From NCBI RefSeq assembly GCF_023015805.1, contig NZ_JALKBA010000011.1, forward strand, positions 1-64,000: a DNA stretch of 64,000 nt, read 5' to 3'. Below the pieces are notes generated by a model. The model was not told the DNA's origin. It was given only the letters and a program-made list of their open reading frames with translations, and did no database searches. The DNA comes from Cellulophaga sp. F20128 (GTDB lineage Bacteria; Bacteroidota; Bacteroidia; Flavobacteriales; Flavobacteriaceae). The position numbers and the translations under genes were made by a program. Of the stretch, positions 1 through 8,100 are shown piece by piece (the first letter of the stretch is position 1; the number at the start of each line of letters is the position of its first letter).

Positions 1-1
1 T

Positions 2-238
2 ACAGAAGGGGAGTCTCGGGTACGGATAATTGGAGTAGAATTGATTGCGGATGGTAAGCCTATTTATAGTAATTCAGAAGTTCGTTTTATTGAAAGGGAG
101 GGTAGTTCGGCGGTATACCCCTTGGTATTAGCAAATGACGTTAGGGCAAATAACGGTGCCTCATTAAAAGTGACTTTAGATAATAACAATGGTGAAATAC
201 CAACGAATGGAAAAGTAGTTTTAATGCTACAGGATTAA
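2..238 (+). CDS. C-terminal fragment of an unidentified protein
   Basis: An open frame enters from the left edge and ends with TAA at 236-238, giving about 78 residues. The visible part is hydrophilic and beta-rich in character (alternating V/I with N, D and S), with no Cys and no membrane segment. It has no obvious type IX secretion C-terminal signature. I do not recognise the family. It could be the end of a secreted or surface protein with an Ig-like or beta-sandwich fold, but that is only a guess from composition. The true start lies outside the window. Confidence 0.6.
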   Translation, partial: TEGESRVRIIGVELIADGKPIYSNSEVRFIEREGSSAVYPLVLANDVRANNGASLKVTLDNNNGEIPTNGKVVLMLQD

Positions 239-348
239 TAGAAATATGAAGGAGGTGCGCATAGAAATGCAGCACAAGGTTTTTAATGTTCACTAGGGTG
301 TAGCATAAGCCTTCCTTAAGAAGAAGATTCTAGTTTAAATGGTAAAGC

Positions 349-386
349 AACAGGAAACCCATAACGACAGTTGTGGGTTTCCTGTT
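349..386. repeat. Strong inverted repeat resembling the tRNA-Ser terminator
   Basis: Arms 349-365 and 370-386 are 17 bp each with one mismatch that still permits a G-U pair. The core (aaacccataac / gttgtgggttt) matches the terminator hairpin downstream of tRNA-Ser at 2507-2534. It is followed directly by a tRNA-like tail at 387-403. It is probably a relic of a duplicated tRNA 3' region, though it could still terminate transcription of the gene ending at 238. Confidence 0.65.
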
Positions 387-403
387 GCTGAGAAAGAGAG
401 ATT
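387..403 (-). pseudogene. Truncated tRNA-Ser 3' end remnant
   Basis: These 17 bases match 15 of 17 positions of the tRNA-Ser gene end (2540-2556), covering the acceptor 3' strand and the start of the T arm. They stand in the same orientation and next to an equivalent hairpin. The similarity stops abruptly afterwards, so no functional tRNA is encoded. The arrangement is what a partial duplication or an old att-site duplication would leave. Confidence 0.5.
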
Positions 404-421
404 TGCTTCCTTTCGTGATTT

Positions 422-452
422 CAGATCAAAATCCTGAGCAAGCATAAAAACC
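422..452. repeat. 31-bp direct repeat, copy 1
   Basis: Bases 422-452 match 2399-2429 at 28 of 31 positions (mismatches at repeat positions 17, 18 and 21). Both copies are in the same orientation. Weaker similarity extends upstream to the a/g-rich stretch around 388-403 and 2372-2386. The two copies bracket the MgtC-like and YihY-like genes. Confidence 0.7.
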
Positions 453-901
453 ATTCCAAATGGAGGAACACTGTATTGTGAAACGGAAACTAATAAAGCG
501 TAACGCATTGCGCTCCTCCAATGTGGTGTACATTTTATAATGGATGTACCTCCGGGGAATTGCATTGAAACTCAGTACAGGGCATTGATCTTTAATTTTA
601 GACCCAAAGCGATGATAGCTTATGAAAGAGAGCAAGGTATAGATTAAACAAGGGAAAGAAAACAAAGGAATTAATAGGTCAAGTCCCTTAAAATTATAAA
701 ATACATCTTAGCGTACATTTAAGCAACAAATTTTATTTAGTTATATCAAGCTTATTGCTTTTCCTTAAAACTGTAATGCTTTATAGCCCAAAACAATTTG
801 GGTTAATGAAATGATTATAACAGTTAATATAAGGTGAATCATCATTGTATTTTACATAAATTAAAAACTCACTTAATGGTGTAACTTATAATATACTATA
901 T

Positions 902-1333
902 ATGAATTCAGAATACACTACATTTTTATTCAAAATAGGAATAGCAGCTCTGGCCGGACTTTTTATAGGACTAGAACGAGAGTTTAAAGGGAAAGAAGCC
1001 GGTCTTAAAACAAACGCTTTGGTCGCTATAGGGTCTGCTGTTTTTGTCATTATTTCGCTTCAATTTAGAGGGGAAGACAATACTGATTTAACGCGTGTAT
1101 TAAGCCAAGTTGTTACTGGGATTGGATTTTTAGGAGCTGGCGTAATAATTAAAAAAGAGGGTGGTGTTAGTGGATTAACTACGGCGGCAACAGTTTGGTG
1201 TAGTGCCTCTGTTGGATGTTTATCAGCTGTTGGTATGTATGTTGAACTCGGTTTTTTAACAGTTTTAATTGTTCTTATTAATTTGATTTTTGGCTATATC
1301 GATTCAAAATTTAAAATTTCAACAAAGAAATAG
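902..1333 (+). CDS. MgtC/SapB-family membrane protein
   Basis: A 143-residue protein with four to five hydrophobic segments and the N-terminal family signature: a Gly-rich helix followed by an acidic/basic G-L-E-R-E motif near residues 22-26. It also has the conserved K-T-N-A-L-V and G-A-G-V-I motifs and a late G-L-T-T-A-A-T-V-W motif. It matches the short MgtC/SapB family rather than full MgtC, since the C-terminal cytoplasmic domain of virulence MgtC is absent. MgtC proteins are linked to magnesium limitation and to modulation of the F-type ATPase; the role of short bacteroidete members is not established. The gene is monocistronic and converges on the YihY-like gene with a 37-bp gap. Confidence 0.85.
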   Translation: MNSEYTTFLFKIGIAALAGLFIGLEREFKGKEAGLKTNALVAIGSAVFVIISLQFRGEDNTDLTRVLSQVVTGIGFLGAGVIIKKEGGVSGLTTAATVWCSASVGCLSAVGMYVELGFLTVLIVLINLIFGYIDSKFKISTKK

Positions 1334-1370
1334 ATTATTTTAAAGGGTTTATACCTTGTAATTTCGATAA

Positions 1371-2282
1371 TTAGTCGTTCTCATTACCCTTTAATTCTAT
1401 AGAGGGTTGTATCCCAAAACCATATTTTTCTGCATACACTTTTGTAAATGTGGCTCCAAAAAATAAAATTAAACAAGAGTAAGATACCCAGAGCAAAATT
1501 AAAACCATAGTGCCAGCAGCACCATAGGTGGAATCAAAATCTGCTCTTCCAAAATATAATCCTAATAAGAATTTCCCCAATACAAATAACATAGCTGTTA
1601 TGAACGCACCAATCCAAACCGATTTCCATTTTATTTTCGCGTTTGGTAAATACCTATACATCAGGGCAAAGAGCACGGTAATCATACCTATTGAAAGTAG
1701 GATGTCTAAAGAATAGGTAAAATACACAATAACCTCTGGAAAACTACTACTTAAATACTTCGAGAAGGCAGAGATTCCGGCGGTTACGATAAAACTAATT
1801 AGTAATAAAAATCCAAGGATTAATATAAACGTAAAGCTTCTTGCTCTGTTTATTAGCATACGCCAAAATGTTTGTTGTGGTACTAAATCTATCTTCCAAA
1901 TTTGATTTATGGAGATTTGCAGATGGTAAAACACACCCGTAGCACCAAACAATAAGGTGCCGATACCAATAATTGTCGAGATTACATTTTTTTCTCCATC
2001 TCGAGTTTCAGAAATCATAGTCTCAATAGCAGTTGCGGCATCTCTCCCCAATGCGCTCGATATCTCGTTTGTTAATTCTCCTTGAACAATTTCTTCTCCC
2101 CAAATGGAGCCAATTAGATTCACTATGATTACTAGTAAACCAGGCATAGACAATATCGCGTAATACGCAACCACAGCACTTAGTCTAAAAGGGTTTTCTG
2201 CATCCCAAGCTTTATAGGTTTTCACTAATAAAGAAGGCAAGTCTCTTATTTTAAATTTTTGTGATGTTGTTGTTTCTGTCAA
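1371..2282 (-). CDS. YihY/BrkB-family inner-membrane protein
   Basis: A 303-residue protein with six predicted membrane helices and the family core: an aromatic A-Y-Y-A-x-L-S motif near residue 40, a central F-G-A-T-G motif near residue 113, and a late G-A-A-G-T-M-V-L-I-L-L-W helix. YihY/BrkB proteins (once misnamed ribonuclease BN) are widespread membrane proteins of unclear biochemical function. The C-terminal tail is short and charged. The gene stands alone, convergent with the MgtC-like gene, and lies downstream of tRNA-Ser on the same strand. Confidence 0.9.
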   Translation of the reverse strand: MTETTTSQKFKIRDLPSLLVKTYKAWDAENPFRLSAVVAYYAILSMPGLLVIIVNLIGSIWGEEIVQGELTNEISSALGRDAATAIETMISETRDGEKNVISTIIGIGTLLFGATGVFYHLQISINQIWKIDLVPQQTFWRMLINRARSFTFILILGFLLLISFIVTAGISAFSKYLSSSFPEVIVYFTYSLDILLSIGMITVLFALMYRYLPNAKIKWKSVWIGAFITAMLFVLGKFLLGLYFGRADFDSTYGAAGTMVLILLWVSYSCLILFFGATFTKVYAEKYGFGIQPSIELKGNEND

Positions 2283-2398
2283 TTTAAAACGGTTTAAATT
2301 ATACTAGCAATTTAAGATTATTCAATTTAATTGTTCAATATTTAGGTTTTTTTTAGCAGAATACATGTTGTGGTGAAAAAGAGATTACCTGGGTATCA

Positions 2399-2429
2399 CA
2401 GATCAAAATCCTGAAAAAACATAAAAACC
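2399..2429. repeat. 31-bp direct repeat, copy 2
   Basis: Partner of 422-452, 28 of 31 identical and in the same orientation. It lies between the YihY-like gene start and the tRNA-Ser terminator. No terminal inverted repeats or coding sequence accompany it, so it does not look like an insertion sequence end by itself. Confidence 0.7.
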
Positions 2430-2432
2430 TCC

Positions 2433-2459
2433 AATGCGCAAGGCGCATTTAGTTTTTTT
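2433..2459 (+). terminator. Hairpin plus T-run with plus-strand polarity
   Basis: Seven-base perfect arms (aatgcgc / gcgcatt, 2433-2439 and 2443-2449) are followed by a run of seven T at 2453-2459. This is the layout of a rho-independent terminator on the plus strand. No plus-strand gene lies just upstream, because the YihY-like gene runs the other way. It may therefore end an antisense or small transcript, or be a chance structure. Confidence 0.35.
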
Positions 2460-2506
2460 GTTTCCTTTCAGAAACCCAAGCAAACTTGGCTTGTTCTAGA
2501 AAACAA

Positions 2507-2534
2507 AAAACCCATAACTTCCGTTATGGGTTTT
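2507..2534 (-). terminator. Terminator of tRNA-Ser
   Basis: A perfect 12-bp inverted repeat (2507-2518 and 2523-2534) with a 4-base loop lies just 3' of the tRNA-Ser gene. On the minus strand it runs into a U-rich tract given by the A-run ending at 2510. A near copy of this hairpin occurs at 349-386. Confidence 0.75.
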
Positions 2535-2540
2535 CTTTTG

Positions 2541-2625
2541 CGGAGAAAGAGGGATTCGAACCCCCGGAGGTGTGACCCTCAACAGTTTTCAAGACTGCCG
2601 CATTCGACCACTCTGCCATTTCTCC
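2541..2625 (-). tRNA. tRNA-Ser (anticodon UGA)
   Basis: The minus strand folds as a class II tRNA of about 85 nt. The acceptor stem is ggagaaa/tttctcc, and the D arm contains the usual agagtGGtcgaat pattern. The anticodon stem gcagt/actgt encloses a 7-base loop with TGA at 2589-2591. There is a long variable arm typical of Ser, and a T arm ending in ggTTCGAatcc. CCA is not encoded, as is usual in Bacteroidota. It reads UCA and, by wobble, other UCN codons. Confidence 0.95.
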
Positions 2626-2815
2626 AAGTGTCTCATCAGGTATTCCCTGAATGCGGCTGCAAATATAAGAAGCTTTTTTATTTGGTAAAAGCTTTTTATT
2701 GTTTTTATTTTTTTTGATCCAAAAAACAGCATTCTTTCTTCCTTAAACTGCCCATATGGCCCAAAAATAGGAGGGTAGTAGCCTTCCTAAAAAGAGTGGT
2801 TAAAAAGAATCACGT

Positions 2816-5101
2816 TTAAAAAGGATATCCAATTGCAAAATTAAGTAGAGGTTCGTCAAATTTAAAGTCGTAACGTTCTCCTTTTGGTAAGGACGGATCG
2901 TGAAATGGTGCTGCCAAATCGAACCGAATAACAAATCCTTGAACGTCAATGCGGAGTCCAAACCCTGTACCCATACCCAATTCATTTATAAAATTGGAAG
3001 TAAATTCATCCTTTCCCGAAAAAGTAGGATTGGGTTTTGTATTCCAGACATTGCCTGCATCAACAAACAAGGCCCCTTTAAAAAAAGAATAAATAGGAAA
3101 ACGGTACTCCAAATTTGCTTCGATACTTACGTTTCCGGTTTGGTCAAAATAGGTGCCTGTTGAAGTACCATCTACGGCCTCGTTATACGTACCTGGCCCT
3201 ATTGAACGAGTTCTAAAGGCTCGAATACTATACGGACCGCCAGAGGAATATTGTTTAACAAAGGGAACTACTACAGAATTTCCATAGGCCAATCCATAAC
3301 CTCCAAAAATGCGGGTGGCTAGTGTTTGTTCTCTATTTTTCCCAAAATTATAATGATATCGGAAGTCGGCACTAGCTCTTCCATATTGTGCATATTCTAA
3401 GCCTAGGAATTCCTTGGACGCCCCAACCGTTTTCTCGCTATCAAAAAGACTTATAAGGTTTCCTGAAGTATCAAAGGATGTATTGAAATAAAACTGACTT
3501 TCCTTAGCTGTATCTACCATTTCATTATAGGTAAATGAAAACGTTAAGCCCGAAATAAACTCTTGATCAAAGGTTCGTTGTAAAAATGGATTGTCATTTA
3601 ATATGGTCTGGAATTCATCGGTAACATTTGTTAATTTATTATAACTAACCGCAATGGGGTTAAGTTCATACGTAATAAACTCATTGGCTTCCCAGGTATA
3701 TCCATAGGTTGCATTTCCAGAAAGTAAGGTAAAAAGCTGACTTCGTTTTAAGAAGTTAATTCCCAGACCTGTTTTTGTTTTTGGAATGGCGTACTTAAAA
3801 AATTGCTGACCCATACCAAATGGAGCTATAACCCGAGGGAAAATCAACTCGGTTTTTAAGCCTACTTCTAAACTACTTAAACCCGCTTGGTCCCCACTTG
3901 AAAACTGCGATTCATAACCAAAATTTATACTCGTATTTAAAGTTTCTCCACCTCTAAATAAATTTCTATTACTGTAGGTTAGCGCTAGATTAGGACCTAT
4001 AAAATTATTAGATTTAGAGACGGCTTGCAACTCTGTTCTTACAGCTCTTTTGGTTAATGGTGATAAATAAATATTGGCCTCTAAAACCCCTAAACTATCG
4101 GTTAACGCACTATCGATCTCCTTGTACTGTATGTTCACAAACTTATAAGCACCAATGGTAGAAAGTCTTCTTGCCGTATTTTTTGATGTATTTGAATTGT
4201 AGAAATCACCTTCTTGTAAGGTGATGTATTTGTCCAACCGACTCGATTTAAAAAACTCCTCTTCCTGAATGTAATTCTTGGCCTGGTATCGTTCTATTTT
4301 TGTCGCTGAGGAATCTTGCAAATTATAATTAGAATAAACATTTATTGTTTTAATTTTATAGGGGACAATTGCAGGTGTTGGGGTTCCTGGTTTTAATTTT
4401 AGATACAGATCAAATCGCTTCTTTTTATACCTGTTGGTGTCCGCTTCAAAAACCAAAAAGTCCGAATTAAAATTATAATATCCTTTTGTTTTTAATTCTT
4501 TATCTATTCGCTGTCTTTCTAATTTTAAATGAGAAAGATTAAAACGCATCCCTTTTTCTAAAGGGGTGGTCGCTATGCTTTTTTTAATAGCGCTATAAAT
4601 TGGTACTCCTAAACTATCCAAATGAAAACCTTCCACAACATAAGGTTCCTTTACTTTAAGCTTGTAATTTACGGATGCCTTACGCTTTGTTTCTTTAAAA
4701 GTAGATACTATAGCACTGTAAAAGAAACCATTGTTTTCTAATCTATTTCTTAAAAGATCTTCTATTTCATAGATTTTTACGTTCGATTGATATACCGGTT
4801 TTTCACCAATTTTTTTGTAGAACCAACGGTTTAGGAACCCGGGTTTTTCCTGTTGATTTTTATAGAAAAAGTAAAGACCGGGACGCATTCCTAAAAATTT
4901 AGAATTTGGTTCTGGTCGTATAACCGCTGCTAATTCTGTTTTTAATTGATCTAGGTTTGTAATCATACTATCCGTTTCAATATCCAGTTGAGCTCCCGTA
5001 TACAAGCGGTCGTCTTCAGGGATATATTTGTTGATACTACAGGAGTAAAAACAAAATAAGAAGAAGCAGAAGTACATATAATATGGAACTGTTTTATTCA
5101 C
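2816..5101 (-). CDS. tamL: TamL-type Omp85 outer-membrane lipoprotein
   Basis: A 761-residue protein that starts with a hydrophobic signal ending in a lipobox-like F-Y-S-C (Cys about 21). Three POTRA-like segments follow (roughly residues 30-330), then a 16-strand barrel domain of the BamA/TamA type with the late R-A-F-R-T-R-S-I-G-P-G motif (near residue 640), which corresponds to the conserved VRGY/RGF loop 6 motif of Omp85 proteins. The last residue is an aromatic F, typical of barrel proteins. In Bacteroidota the TamA equivalent is a lipoprotein called TamL. It sits 2 bases downstream of the tamB stop codon, so the two are surely cotranscribed. Role: outer-membrane partner of TamB in envelope assembly or lipid homeostasis (family knowledge). 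Confidence 0.88.
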   Translation of the reverse strand: MNKTVPYYMYFCFFLFCFYSCSINKYIPEDDRLYTGAQLDIETDSMITNLDQLKTELAAVIRPEPNSKFLGMRPGLYFFYKNQQEKPGFLNRWFYKKIGEKPVYQSNVKIYEIEDLLRNRLENNGFFYSAIVSTFKETKRKASVNYKLKVKEPYVVEGFHLDSLGVPIYSAIKKSIATTPLEKGMRFNLSHLKLERQRIDKELKTKGYYNFNSDFLVFEADTNRYKKKRFDLYLKLKPGTPTPAIVPYKIKTINVYSNYNLQDSSATKIERYQAKNYIQEEEFFKSSRLDKYITLQEGDFYNSNTSKNTARRLSTIGAYKFVNIQYKEIDSALTDSLGVLEANIYLSPLTKRAVRTELQAVSKSNNFIGPNLALTYSNRNLFRGGETLNTSINFGYESQFSSGDQAGLSSLEVGLKTELIFPRVIAPFGMGQQFFKYAIPKTKTGLGINFLKRSQLFTLLSGNATYGYTWEANEFITYELNPIAVSYNKLTNVTDEFQTILNDNPFLQRTFDQEFISGLTFSFTYNEMVDTAKESQFYFNTSFDTSGNLISLFDSEKTVGASKEFLGLEYAQYGRASADFRYHYNFGKNREQTLATRIFGGYGLAYGNSVVVPFVKQYSSGGPYSIRAFRTRSIGPGTYNEAVDGTSTGTYFDQTGNVSIEANLEYRFPIYSFFKGALFVDAGNVWNTKPNPTFSGKDEFTSNFINELGMGTGFGLRIDVQGFVIRFDLAAPFHDPSLPKGERYDFKFDEPLLNFAIGYPF

Positions 5102-5103
5102 TC

Positions 5104-8100
5104 TTAGTTGTTGTTTTTGGTTTCTTTGATTTCTTTAGTTTCTTTTTGTTTGCGAAAAATAGCATCCCAGAGTTCGCTAAATTGGTTGAATTCTTGTGTA
5201 AATATTAAGGCAATTCCACTTACAATGGTTTGCCCATCGATCACATTTTCAAATTCATTTTTCCGAAAGCCCTTAAGTCGGTACCTACCGTCCTTTGTTA
5301 AAATATACTCTAGGGCTACGTTACCAATAATGGGCGCAGTTTCACTTGTAGTATTGCTTTCACCTTGGATATCTACTTCACTTCCTACGCGAACGATAAG
5401 TCTATCATCAAATAACTTTTTTTGAGCTGCAATTTCCAATTGGGTCCTATCGGTTGGTGTATCGCCTTGATAATCGGTATAGCTATCAATTCCAAGATCG
5501 AGTTGAATCCCGGTTTTACCTAAAGCCTTGTTAGAAATAGAATTAAGTTGGTCAGAAATAGCATCGTTTAAATTGTTTCTTGCCAGTGTTTCAAAACCTC
5601 CAGAGCTGCCATCACTACTGGTGTTAGAATAAAATCGATTTAATACTAATAAAGAAAAAACTTGTTGGTTTAGTTCTCCTTCTTGTTGATTCACTTCCTG
5701 CATTCTACTGTACACTTGTCCGCCAATAGCCCCTTGTTTATCTTCTGGCATATCTAAGCTAAAAGAAATATTGGGTTGTAATAATTCGCCATTTACATTG
5801 AGATACACCAAAAAGGGTAAAACCTCTTCATATTTATTTTGTACGGACGTATCCGTTCCCGAAATTTGCGATGCCATTAAGGAGGAAGCTGAAGTTTCCA
5901 CATTATAAATGGCACGCACTTCTAGCTTTGCATCAAAGGGATCGCCTGCCCAGCTAATGTTACTTCCTTTGGCTAAACTAAATTTTCTATTCACTAAATT
6001 GTAAAGATTTAGTTCATAATGTCCGCTTGCAATTTCGTAGTTTCCTACAAGGTTTATAATGCCGTTTGGCGCCATAGTAAAAATTAAATCTCCCTGGCCT
6101 GAGGCTGAAAAATTATCACCCGTAGCTTCGTCAATAATAACGGTAACTATTGCATCCTTAGGGATCTTAATTGCGGTAGAAATATCGAAGCCTTTTATAA
6201 GAGCCGATTTTTCTTCTGTTTGGGTAAGAATAGCATCCGGATTTTCTCTATTTACAAAATAGACAACGCCATCTCTATTTTCTATGTTTGCTACATCTGT
6301 AGGTAGTACATAGGTAATATTAGTTTTAGAGCCTAGCGCTAATTTAGCATCTAACTTGGGTAGGTTTAAGTCGCCCGTAAGTTTTCCATTGGCATCAAAA
6401 GTGGCTTTGCCATACATTAAATTATTCTCTTCCTTAGAGGCATTAAGAACTTGAAAATTATTCGCTTTTAGGGTTAGGTTAAAGGAGGGGTTTGAAAAAC
6501 TTTCTGTACCTATATTTCCCGAAAATACCAATGGATTTTTAGCCTCATCATGAATGGTAAAATCAGACATTGTTAAACCAGAATTGTCTATCTCTAGTGT
6601 TTCTTGAACCAAAGTAAAACCAGTATTTAATTTTGCAATATTAAAACTAGCTTCATTAAAGTTTAATTGCCCTTTGTATTGTGGGTTTGCAGTACTTCCC
6701 TTCACATTAAATTGCCCGGACAAAGTTCCTTTTCCTTCCTTGAGTTCACCAAAGGAAAAATTGTTTAAAGCTTCCATTTTAAAGGCATGTAAAGCGACAT
6801 CAAGATTAAGGTTGGATTCGGTGCCTGATGCCCTATAATCTCCACTTACATCCAGATTAATGGCACCACCTTTTAAGCTTGCATTTAAATCATAGGTGTT
6901 ATTGGCACCTAATTTGGTTGTAAAATCTAAGGTACCTAGTTTCGTTTTTAAAACCTCGAATTGTTCAATTTTTAAATTGGCAGTAATCCTAGGATCTTCA
7001 AAAGGTTCTTCAAGGACAAATGCTGTATTTAGGATACCGGAAGCTAGCTTTATTTTAGGATTTAAATAATAAAAAAGCTCATTAATATTGTAGTTTTTAA
7101 ATACTAAGGCAGCATGTTCTTTAGTGTTATTTGCTAGTTTATTTGTCAGTTCAACCGATTGATTTTGTTTTGAAAATACAAAGTTGTTAAATTCAATATT
7201 GCCTTCCGTAATAACAACTTCATTGGTTGGTGGTACATGCCAGCTGCTCTTATTAAAAATTATATCGTCCGGAAGTACTTTAAATACAAGTCGCTCGCGA
7301 TTGCCCGTAATGTCGGCCTTAACATTAAGTATTTTGTCTCCATCCAAATTGCCTACAAAACTGAGTGAAAGCTCGTTATTGGTTTGGATTCCTATGATTT
7401 TAGTGCTTGGGATGTTGATAGGGCCTGCGGTAAAGTTTTTAAAACCAAAATTAAAATTAAAGTTGGTCGTATCTGTATCCATTTTAAATGTTAAACTATC
7501 CAATTCATTCCCTGCATAATTTATATGAGGTGCTGTAATATAGGCGTTTAGTTTTCTCGCTCTTTCATGAAAATCGATAGCAATATTTATAGTGTCTAGA
7601 TCGTTTACATTGGCTAAAAACACATCATTTAGAAGGGGAGACTGAGAAATTTTCCCTTTTAATACGAGGTTCACGGGATTGGTTAGGGTATCCGGAACGG
7701 TTTTATCTCTATAAAAATAACTCACTATATGTCGCTGTAAAGAAGTGCTAAAGGATTGTGGGTTGGCGTTAGAATTTAATTGAAGCTCAATCATTTTATT
7801 CTTTAGAGAAAAGGCTGTAGTGTCTTTTGTAACATGTGCCAAGGCATTAAAATCCCCCAATAAATAAGTTCTATTTTCATAAACTAAAACACCATCATCA
7901 ATTGTGGCATCCGCATCAAAAGCTTCGGTATTTCCCTTAAAATTAGCAGAAATTTTCATCCCAGTTTTTACTGCTTTAGTAAGGAGCCCAAGCCCTTGCA
8001 GGTTAGCACCTACAATATCCAGTTCCGTATTTATTTCAGTAGCAATAGAGTCTAAAAGTACAGATCCATTTAAGTTTAGGTTTATATTTTCGTCTTTGTA

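Larger units (their letters stand above)
239..901. other. 660-bp gene-free region with decayed tRNA-Ser 3' tail
   Basis: No convincing coding sequence is present on either strand; the two short minus-strand frames here overlap each other and have no family character. The region contains a strong inverted repeat (349-386) followed by a 17-bp stretch (387-403) that resembles the 3' end of the tRNA-Ser gene at 2541-2625. It also holds a 31-bp element (422-452) repeated at 2399-2429. The rest is AT-rich spacer leading into the MgtC-like gene. Confidence 0.6.

Noticed and set aside
335-665. Two short minus-strand open frames in the first gene-free region
   Set aside because: They overlap each other in different frames, cross the hairpin and tRNA-like remnant, and have no protein family character.
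2526-2717. A short plus-strand frame across the tRNA-Ser gene
   Set aside because: It is the translated antisense of the tRNA and its terminator.
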